A DNA stretch of 64,000 nucleotides. It comes from Stictocephala bisonia. Taxonomy: Eukaryota > Arthropoda > Insecta > Hemiptera > Membracidae. Below, piece after piece: positions 56,673 through 64,000 of this stretch. Under the pieces are notes generated by a model. It was not told where the DNA came from and made no database searches. It was given only the letters and a program-made list of their open reading frames with translations. Each line of letters opens with the position of its first letter. The stretch's first letter is position 1. The stretch is taken from the NCBI GenBank assembly GCA_035578905.1, contig JAQJVL010000059.1:868001-932000 (forward strand). The letters are read 5' to 3'. The translations under genes and the position numbers were made by a program.

Positions 56673-57421
56673 TTAACACATTCGCTACCACCATGCAAAA
56701 AAATTCTATATCTGAAACACACTGCCGCTAATTTGTGGCGCATGAGGGTCTATCCACAGACTGCCACCACAAACGCTTGGGGTAATTACCATAGACTGCC
56801 GCCGCAAAATTGCGGCGTTGTACCTATGATACTAAAAAGCATATTGCTATTTGATGGTATATTGTAGAGGCCTGATTTATTTATTGTGAGCTATGGGAAA
56901 GCTTGCAACATCTTTGAGGCGCTTGGTCTGTGATTGGACCAACTTGTGACGTCACAAGACATTTGGCAATACTGCAAGACCAAGTTCTACGAAGTTGCAA
57001 CACTGCTCAGCCCAGTGCACGTAGCCAGTAACTCGCCACCCTTCATAATGAGTTGCTGCGTTGTTTGTGAAATGCGGAAATGGCCGGAAATAGAGGACAA
57101 AATTACGTAACTGGTAGTGGTGGTAGTGGGTAACTATATAGGTAAAACCCTACTTTTTACAGTACAGACTGAGCACTGCACATTTTCGGCACTTATGTAA
57201 ATGAATAAAAACTGTGAAAACAGAGTGAAATGATTTTTTTAGTAACTGTTGGATATATATTGAACTATTTTTACTCGTATTATCAAACTTTTACTCTTGG
57301 CCTATAACGATGGCCACGTTTATTAGGCTTGGGCTGTAAGTAGGCTATCTTCTTAGGAGCATGGGCTGTGGTAATGACCATGCTGTCGCATATTTACGGC
57401 GGTTTGTAGCGAACGTGTTAA
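56673..57421. mobile_element. TTAA-flanked piggyBac-like MITE with CRE palindrome
   Basis: TTAA (56,673-56,676) is followed by CACATTCGCTACCACCATGC. The right end CGGCGGTTTGTAGCGAACGTG runs into TTAA (57,418-57,421), so the termini share CAC(A/G)TTCGCTAC. Subterminal CCGCCGCAA motifs are GC-rich. Inside, a perfect 16-bp palindrome CTTGTGACGTCACAAG (56,943-56,958) contains the CRE/ATF octamer, next to a TGATTGGACCAA CCAAT-type site. No coding capacity. The length is 749 bp including duplications. Confidence 0.85.
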
Positions 57422-57916
57422 TTTATTTATTAATATTGAAGTTGTTTTGCTAATATTTATACACAAATTGAAAACAAGAAAAGGATGAAGCAGTGCTGAA
57501 AAATTCTATATTTTCTTAGACAAGTGCAATTTAATTTGCTAACCTTTTTTTTCATTTATTTTTATCAGAACCTAAAAAATATAAATCATTAAATTTTTAT
57601 AAAAGGAAAACTTATATATGAATATTATTAAAGCAAATCATACCTGTTGGTGGATTAGTTATTTAGGTGAGTGTATTAAGTAGATCACTTTAACGGTATC
57701 ATGATACTTGCACAATGTAGATCTATATGGACTAGTAAAGTCTTATTAGGTATGTATATAAAAAGCAGTATGTTCATACTTCACACTTATTCAATTATAT
57801 TTGTTCTTTTCTCACATTTTCTTGCTAAGGCTGTAAAATCCAATAATTAGTGTAAGAAAAACATTTATTGTTGGCTTTATTATTGCCCAGAAATGTATAT
57901 AGTTTTATTGTTGCAG
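57422..57916. other. AT-rich end of the first intron
   Basis: Nothing is recognised except the acceptor TTTTATTGTTGCAG at its end. Confidence 0.6.
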
Positions 57917-58111
57917 CCCCAAACGAAACGTTAAACCTAAGTATTGGAGCAGTCACAGATACTACAATGGAGCTTTCTTGGAACAAACCAGAAACATCGA
58001 AACCAGATGAACAGTTAGAGTATTTCATTTATTACAAATGCCATAACAAAACAAACTACCAGAAGCATTTTGATGATGCGCCGGTAGTGAATTTCTCTCT
58101 GTCAAATTTAG
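57917..58111 (+). CDS. FN3 receptor gene, exon 2: first part of FN3 domain 1
   Basis: This 195-bp exon starts after TTGTTGCAG and ends AATTTAG|GTAGAG. Its frame gives PNETLNLSIGAVTDTTMELS, the invariant FN3 Trp in SWNKPE, then YFIYYKCHN and, at the end, VVNFSLSNL. Strands A-E of a fibronectin III domain are evident. Phase 1 at the start and phase 1 at the end let it join exon 3 as ...NL-EPYSEYRVWVRA, which completes the FN3 Y-x-(V/Y)-x-V-x-A signature. Several N-glycosylation sites (NET, NLS, NKT, NFS) fit an extracellular location. The flanking intron holds a hAT with a Tc1 element inside. Confidence 0.9.
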
Positions 58112-58259
58112 GTAGAGTTATTTTACTCTAATTAATAATTTTTTGTTTCAGTTTTTATGTAACAACATATATGAGTGTAGAAATCCGTCTGCTATGTGAA
58201 TAAAATGTTTGAATTTGCATCAGTAATATGCTTTCTTTGTGGTCGTATAGTTTATTTGG
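58112..58259. other. Intron 2 start and hAT left target duplication
   Basis: Short AT-rich intronic DNA. TTATTTGG at 58,252-58,259 is the left 8-bp duplication of the following hAT. Confidence 0.7.
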
Positions 58260-59087
58260 CAGTGACGGATTTAGACTTTTTGCGCCCTCCCCTCCCCGCC
58301 AGTTACGAAAAATTATTCAGATGTTCGTATCTTTAGCTAGTTTGGTAACGAATACTCGTATTGTAGGCTAGTATTTGGTTAACTTTAATTTTTTTTCCAA
58401 AGTATTTTCTAATCTATTCTCAATTTTTTCTATTTTTATACTTTAAGCTTTCCTTTACAATACAATATATATTGAAAACACGTTGTTATAAAAATAGTAT
58501 AAAAATTTATTGTGTTTCTGAAAAGGTAAAAAATATTCTTGGATAATCTTAGTTCAATTGCTTACTCTAATGTAAATAAGTGTGGACACTTTTATTAGGC
58601 TTATTACATCGTTGTTTAGTTGATTATCAATTGTCCTTTATAATAAAATTGAATTTTCACTTTAACATAGTACAATAAATAAAATATGTTCATAACCACT
58701 TCCAAAAACTTGAAAACGTATCAGTTAATCAGTATCACTTAAGACTAGTAAAACTGTTATTGATTGTCTTTCATTTTTGCAGTTTTATTAAACATGAACT
58801 TTTCTTGATTGCTCAGCAGAAAACTAATACTAAATTTGCATCAGTAATTTAAAACTTTTTAAAATAGCATCAAAGTTCTGCCACCTGCTCAAGAAGGTCG
58901 AGTTGTGATTCACATTCCCTTCAGTAGACCAACTACGCAATAAATAACTCTTAGTCTCTACTCTGTAGACATCAACCGCAGGCACCATGCTCACCACACT
59001 AAATACACCTTTACTCTAAACAATACTTTTTATTATGTCTGTATACGTGGGGTATTTCTATAACCTATAAGGAGTGTGATAAATATA

Positions 59088-60692
59088 CACTGAGGTGCAA
59101 AAAAAGTGGGACACTGTAGTTTTCTGTAATATCTGTCTATTTTCTTAGTTTAAACCAACTTGAACACAAATACTGACTAGAAATAAAATAAAACAAAAGA
59201 AATCAAATCAGTTACCTAAAATTTATCTTGTGGTAATTTAATAAGAAGTAAAAATAGCGTTTTCATACTTTAAAGCAACTAAAATGAGCCAGTGTTCTTT
59301 TAGGATTGGGAACACTTGGTGGATTTTAAGTTTTCCATTTCAGAAATTTAAGTACCTCGTATTTTCTCCTCAAGCTCTGATGACTGCTTCCAATCGCGTA
59401 AGCATGCTTTCAATCACATTCTGTATGTTTTGTTGACCAATATTGTTCCATTCTGCCTGTACAGCCTGTCGAAGGTGATCCAAAGTTAGCAGCTCGCCAT
59501 GTTGACTTCTAATTGCCCTTCCAATCTGGTCGCAGATGTATGCAATAGGATTTAAGTCAGGTCTATGTACTGGCCACTCCATTGTACTGATTTGCACTTC
59601 CTGAAGGTAATTTTGCACCTCTCTAGCGGTATGGGGTCGAGCATTGTCATGCATGAAAACAAAATCTAGCCCAACAAATCCTGCATATACAGTAACATGT
59701 TCTGCTAGAACCTCTTTCACATACCTCTGACAATTTAAAGTTCCTCTATGAAAAACGACTAAGTCCATGCGAGCTTCTCTTGATATTCTGCCCCACACCA
59801 TGATAGAGCCACCATTGAAACTGTCCCTGGTTGATATGTTGCATGGTGCATATCGCTGCCCCCGCCTCCTCCACACCCTTTCCTTACCATCAGGCGATCT
59901 GAGAGAGAATCTGGACTCGTCTGAGAATAATACTCGGCTCCACTCGTCAATTGTCCAGTTTAAGTGGTTTCTTACAAATTGAAAACGAGCTTGCCGATGA
60001 CATGTGGTCAGTATTGGGTCAGTGGCACACCGACTAGCATTTAATTCTCTTTCCTGTAACCTTCTTCTTACTGTCTATGTGCTAATATTCACTCCCCGAA
60101 CCCTCCAAAGTTCTTTAGCCAGTTCAATAGAAGCTGGAAACCGATTCTGTAGACTCAACGAAACAATAAACCGATCATCCCTAGCACTAGTTGCTCGACT
60201 ACGACCAGATCCTGGCCTCCTACCATAACTATCAGTCAGCCTGAATAACAGCTCTATTAATGCTTGAACGTGAAAATCCTGTGATCTCTGCCACCCGACG
60301 CACGCTATTGCCATTTTCAACTAATGCCACCACTCTAGCAGCATTCACTAGTGAAAGAGGCAGAGTCACAAATGCACTACACTTTTCAACTACAACTGTA
60401 ACATTTACAATCAGAAACAGGAATGAGGACATGGTGGGCGGCACTGATGTACAAAGGTCAAGATTTCGCTTGATAAGAATTCACTAGTACTTTATGACAA
60501 TAATAGACATGCAGAATGAGAGTAATGAACAGGTTTATCAGCTTTCTTATAAGGAAATGAGCGATTTTCGTTTACAACTGGAACTCATACACTACATTTA
60601 CTTATGTAAACATAATTCTTGACAAACAAATTGGTTTAAGCTAAGGACATTTGTAAAAAAACTGAGTGTCCCACTTTTTTTGCACTTCAGCG
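59088..60692 (-). mobile_element. Tc1/mariner-type element
   Basis: The ends are CACTGAGGTGCAAAAAAAGT on the left and, read in reverse complement, CGCTGAAGTGCAAAAAAAGT on the right, both continuing GGGACACT. TA lies at 59,086-59,087 and 60,693-60,694. The length is 1,605 bp. It contains a broken minus-strand transposase and lies entirely within the hAT element. Confidence 0.95.
59370..60444 (-). pseudogene. Tc1-like transposase, broken, third catalytic residue lost
   Basis: The N-terminal paired-like DNA-binding part lies in two overlapping frames (60,444-60,232 and 60,320-60,075), with VNAARVVALVENGNSVRRVA and the GRRPGSGRSRATSARDDR linker typical of Tc1. After stops, VLFSDESRFSL (first catalytic Asp) is seen. 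The frame 59,876-59,370 has GSIMVWGRIS, FMHDNARPHTA (second Asp) and PDLNPIAYICDQIGRAI. The usual motif there is LNPIE, so the catalytic Glu is replaced by Ala. At least two frame changes plus this substitution make it inactive. Confidence 0.9.
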
Positions 60693-60851
60693 TATTTTAT
60701 AAAATCTAGCAGGTAGCTATGTAGGAAAATCGTAAGGGACCTTAGCGCAATATTTGCGGCCTCTTCGCGACTCTCCTGTTGCTCTAGGCAGCTGCATAAT
60801 CTGCCTAGTGGTAAATCCATCACTGTTATTTGGTATGTGCGCACTCTGTTA

Positions 60852-61235
60852 CTAAGATCGGAGGGCGGGTGGGTCCTTCAAGTATTATGAGTAAGATAAG
60901 GGGGCGGTTGGATTTAAAGTACCATGAGTAAGATCAGAGGGTGAGTGGGTCCTTCAAGTATTATGAGTAAGATCAGGGGACGGGTGGATTTAAAGTACCA
61001 TGAGTAAGATCAGAGGGTGAGTGGGTCCTTCAAGTATTATGAGTAAGATGAGAGGGGGGGGTGAATTTAAAATGCCATGAGTAAGATCAGAGGGTGAGTG
61101 GGTCCATCAAGTATTATGAGTAAGATTAGGGGGTTGGGTGAATTTAAAGTACCTTGAGTAAGATGTGAGGGTTGATTGGTCTAACGTATTTTATGAGTGT
61201 GATGGCAGGATGGTTGTGTCCATCGTTTACCATGA
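60852..61235. repeat. 76-bp dimeric minisatellite
   Basis: Alternating units of about 39 and 37 bp share GATCAG(A/G)GG.......GTGG at the start and ATGAGTAA at the end. They differ in the middle: GTCCTTCAAGTATT in one, ATTTAAAGTACC in the other. GATCAGAGGGTGAGTGG begins at 60,932 and again at 61,008, a 76-bp period. The last units are more degenerate. Confidence 0.9.
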
Positions 61236-61611
61236 GTTTTATATTTATTCTTTAAAAAGAGATGATTTAAAAATCAAGATCAGTAAAATTAAAGGAAACT
61301 CTTTTTAAGATGCAGATAAGAGGTTTCAGACATTCTGGAGCAAAACTGTTTTGTTCTTGCTCCCAATAGCATGAATTTGTTTTACACAATTAACATAATT
61401 GTTTATTATGAAGTGTGAATATTTTACATGGCAGCCAAAGGACATCATTTCATTTTATGCCTGCCATGTACAGATTACTCTAATTCTTTGTAACTATTGG
61501 ATTAATTTTGGACTTTACCTCATCTCATTTTTCTTATTAGATTGAGATATAGCCTTAACTTGTACTAGGCTAAGTTATTACCATCCACTCATATTTGTTG
61601 ATGAATTCCAG
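61236..61611. other. Intron 2 end
   Basis: Non-coding, AT-rich. It ends at the acceptor GATGAATTCCAG. Confidence 0.6.
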
Positions 61612-61898
61612 AACCATATTCAGAGTATAGAGTTTGGGTCAGAGCTGCGTTTAGTGAAGAGGATGAGCCAAGTGAAGTAGTTACGAAACAGACTGATGTC
61701 AGCGGGCCAGGCCCACCTCGGATTGTCAATGCTACATGCGAGGCTCCCTTCACTTTGGCCATTTACTGGCATCAGCCTCCTTTATTCAACAAAACCATTG
61801 ACAGTTACATCATAGCATATCGGGAGGAAAATTCTTTTGTATTTAGTAACATAACTGTGAAACCAACTCCGTGCAACTCAACCTGTCATCAAGACAAG
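61612..61898 (+). CDS. FN3 receptor gene, exon 3: end of FN3-1 and start of FN3-2
   Basis: This 287-bp exon starts after AATTCCAG and ends GACAAG|GTAATT in phase 0. With one base carried from exon 2 it reads EPYSEYRVWVRAAFS (G strand of FN3-1, conserved Tyr). A linker ending SGPGPPRIVNATC follows, then FN3-2: CEAPFTLAIYWHQPP (conserved Trp) and IDSYIIAYREE. N-glycosylation sites NAT, NKT, NIT and NST are present. The two cysteines in PCNSTCHQDK may form a disulphide. Frame and both splice phases agree with the neighbouring exons. Confidence 0.92.
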
Positions 61899-62341
61899 GT
61901 AATTAATTAATCTGTATTTCCATTAAAAGATGTAGTGGTTCTTACAGAAACTACTTAAATTACGGCAGTTAAATTTATAATGAACCTGTAAAATATCAGT
62001 ACATTTAGAGGTAGCCTATAATGTAGGTGATTTTAAAGGCTTGTCAGATAAAGAGAACTACAGCAAGTAGGGTTTCTAAACCACCATTACCACTTAAGTT
62101 GTATTGAAGGTATCCTAGCCTAATTTTAGGGTTTGAGAGAAATTAAATTTTTTTCAATCATGTAACTTTGTATAAAAACTACATCTGCCTTTTTTTTTAG
62201 CTACAATGCTTTTAATACAACATTAGTTATGCCTGATTTTGGAACATTAGTGGTGGAAGCTCGTTTCACATACTTGATTCAATAAATTTTGAACTATAAC
62301 TCTAGAAAGAAAGAAAAAAATCATGTCTCATGTTGTTGTAG
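61899..62341. other. Intron 3
   Basis: A 443-bp AT-rich intron from GTAATT to TGTTGTTGTAG, with no insertion recognised. Confidence 0.75.
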
Positions 62342-62577
62342 TACAAGATCTACAATCTAACCAGTGAAATGTACGAGATTAAAATAAGAGGAGCCACTCG
62401 TAGTATTTACAATGAAGAAAAGGAGATTTATGGAAGAGATTCTGATTCAAGGAAAGTTCCAATGAATAACTGTGGGAATGAGATTATTATGAATGGTCTC
62501 AGTGCTGGAGTGATTGCTGGAATCGTCTGCATTTGTTTTGCTCTTCTCTTGGGCATCATCGCTTTCATAATCTGGAG
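62342..62577 (+). CDS. FN3 receptor gene, exon 4: end of FN3-2 and transmembrane helix
   Basis: The exon starts in phase 0 after TTGTTGTAG. It reads YKIYNLTSEMYEIKIRGATR, closing FN3-2 with the conserved Tyr. A juxtamembrane segment with a Cys (VPMNNCGNEI) is followed by one hydrophobic helix (GVIAGIVCICFALLLGII, then AFIIW). The exon probably ends at CTGGAG|GTCAGC (62,577/62,578, phase 2) just after the membrane. Reading on without splicing gives only about 15 more codons to a stop, so a downstream cytoplasmic exon outside the window is expected. The class of the cytoplasmic domain cannot be told. Receptor tyrosine kinases and receptor tyrosine phosphatases both have such ectodomains. Confidence 0.85.
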
Positions 62578-63090
62578 GTCAGCTTCAAATCAGATTATAT
62601 CTTCTAAATATATAAAATACGTTTAGATAATATTTCTTAGCCTAAATTTTTTTCATGGTACAATTTTTCCTACATCAGTTTATAATCAGTTCTAAATCCT
62701 GTATGTGTATGTTTTTATATTTATTTTATATACTTTACAGCCTATTTACATATTTATTTAATTTAGATATTTATTTAAATTAGATATTATTTAATTTAAT
62801 TTTAATAGACAATCTTATTTCATAGGCTAAGCAGTCGGTGTCATTACTAAAGAGTAAAGCTTCTGGTAACGAGCCAAGGTGTTATTTACATCACCCAATG
62901 TTTCTTCAGTAATTTTGGATCTAAATGATTTTCAGGTTTGATATTTTGAATACGACAGGTACTGTATTATATAACCATGTATTTATAATGTAGCACATGA
63001 CTGTAAAGTATGGGGCACTTTTTTTTTTGGCCTCGCGTAGATTACATTTGGGGCTCCAAATGATGCATTACATGAAATGAATGAAAATGA
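62578..63090. other. Intronic or downstream AT-rich stretch
   Basis: No exon encoding a cytoplasmic domain is recognisable here. Confidence 0.5.
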
Positions 63091-64000
63091 AATGAAATGA
63101 AATGAAAAATGCCTTTATTTATGTGGTGAAGTTAGGACTATTTAGTCCTCTCTACTACTTAACCACAAAAAAAAAAAAAATAGTACATTAAGATTATGAT
63201 ACAAAAGCCAAAAATGAATCAAAAATACATAAACATAACAACTTAAAAAGATTAATTATACATAATACTGCATGAACAATGAATAAATGTTACACTATTT
63301 AAGTTCATTCACAACTATCACTCACACATGGTCTGCTCACATGCACGCCCACCCATCGCCGCCAACCTCCCCACTACTGCAGTTCAAGCAACAATTTCCT
63401 GACCTCCGCCCCAAAGCGGGCACGGTTTTCTATAACTTTCAAACTATCAGAGAGAGAATTCCACAAACGACATGAAGTGACTAAAAAGGATTGATTGAAA
63501 ATTGTAGTTCTATGTTGTGGAATTGATAGAAGTATAGCTCCTCTTCGTGTATAATGAGAACTAATTTGGGACAAGAAAGAATATCTTTCGGAGAGATAAG
63601 ATGGTAAGTTTGATCTGATGATAACATACAACAAAGTAAGGATATGGTATTCACGGAGATTTCTCAGTTTCAAAACACTTAGCCGCTCAAAATAAGGAGT
63701 AACATGATCATATCGTCGTAGGTTGAAAATGAAACGGATACAATAATTCTGTGCACGTTGCAGTCTCTCCGAGAGCTCAACAGTCATGTCGTTAATGACT
63801 ATGTCACAGTAGTTGAAGTGAGGTAACACAAGAGTCTTCACAAGCATGACTTTAACATTGTATGGAAGGAATAAAGCAAAACGTTTTAAACTATGGATGC
63901 CAGCGAAAACTCTGTTGCAAGTTGTAGAAACAGTTTCATTCCACGTCAGAGTATTGTTGATAATAATACCAAGGTTGTTTACCTTGTCACAGTATTCTAG
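63091..64000 (-). mobile_element. Non-LTR retrotransposon, 3' part, runs off the window
   Basis: The 3' end at about 63,080-63,120 carries a (GAAAT)n-type tail repeat next to AATGCCTTTATTTATG on the plus strand. The shared G(T)TAGGAC...TCCTCTCT core follows, then a run of A. The reverse transcriptase C-terminus reads leftward to 63,374. It belongs to the same family as 7.84 and 49.1 kb. Confidence 0.88.
63374..64000 (-). pseudogene. Reverse transcriptase C-terminus of the 63.1 kb element (partial)
   Basis: The frame at 63,847-63,374 contains VLPHFNYCDIVI, RLQRAQNYCIRFI (thumb), RYDHVTPYFERLSVLKLRNL, SHYTRRGAILLSIPQHRTTI, RLWNSLSDSLK and a C-terminal RFGAEVRKLLLEL. Upstream sequence to 64,000 continues the same domain (VNNLGIIINN and TWNET-like blocks read leftward from about 63,985), in the same or a neighbouring frame. 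The palm lies outside the window. No internal stop is seen in the last 157 codons. Confidence 0.85.

Larger units (their letters stand above)
58260..60825. mobile_element. hAT element (non-autonomous) carrying a Tc1 insertion
   Basis: Left end CAGTGACGGATTTAGAC and right end ...TAAATCCATCACTG form inverted termini (CAGTGAYGGATTTA). Exact octamers TTATTTGG flank it (58,252-58,259 and 60,826-60,833). Subtracting the Tc1 element (59,088-60,692) leaves about 960 bp with no transposase. Confidence 0.93.

Noticed and set aside
62578..62626. Read-through C-terminus of the receptor after the transmembrane helix
   Set aside because: A GTCAGC donor directly follows the helix, and the read-through tail is short and AT-rich. 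An unspliced short form cannot be fully excluded.

Overview
The window looks like AT-rich, intron- and transposon-dense nuclear DNA of an arthropod, most likely an insect. The reasons are: GT-AG introns with matching phases, several insect-type DNA transposon families (hAT, piggyBac, Tc1/mariner, pogo-like, PIF/Harbinger), 5'-truncated non-LTR retroposons, a Ty3/gypsy element, two tRNA-derived SINEs, and no operons or Shine-Dalgarno sites. I cannot name the species. A hemipteran-like, large repeat-rich genome would fit, but that is inference.

Host gene. The only host gene I can support runs left to right from 44,417 to at least 62,577. A signal-peptide exon (44,417-44,513) is followed by three phase-compatible exons (57,917-58,111; 61,612-61,898; 62,342-62,577). 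Together they encode two fibronectin type III (FN3) domains and one transmembrane helix. The cytoplasmic part lies beyond the window or is not recognisable, so the receptor class (kinase, phosphatase or other) is undetermined. Its introns hold a gypsy element, non-LTR copies, TTAA-flanked elements, a hAT with a Tc1 element inside it, and a dimeric minisatellite.

Left part (1-21 kb). This holds remnants of non-LTR, gypsy, PIF/Harbinger, RTE-like, hAT and piggyBac elements; a tRNA-derived SINE (9.5-9.7 kb); a TTA-flanked MITE (10.3 kb); two minisatellites (36-bp units at 3.7 kb, 51-bp units at 10.8 kb); and a TTAA-flanked element (17,745-20,140) carrying a nested element with very long inverted arms. 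Two short exon-like segments (9,795-9,885 and 20,166-20,213) are weak host-gene candidates.

Middle part (21-44 kb). A truncated non-LTR element has a nearly perfect 200-bp palindrome in its 3' region. A hAT element with exact 8-bp duplications has an uninterrupted transposase frame of about 800 codons but no ATG at its expected start (23,713-27,121). A second SINE lies at 29.0 kb. A BED-finger hAT with two recognisable introns (31,175-35,889) has a pogo-like element inside one intron. A spliced ZMYM1-type hAT (36,793-43,072) contains a solo-LTR candidate and itself sits between a further pair of inverted repeats.

Right part (44-64 kb). This is the FN3 receptor gene and its transposon-filled introns, followed by the 3' end of another non-LTR element that runs off the window.

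The main biological content is a deeply nested transposon landscape: five hAT elements with identifiable 8-bp target duplications, plus several insertions within insertions whose relative order can be read. Nothing here requires a new enzymatic system. The most distinctive structures are the long palindromes and foldbacks, the near-intact hAT, and the stepwise nests.
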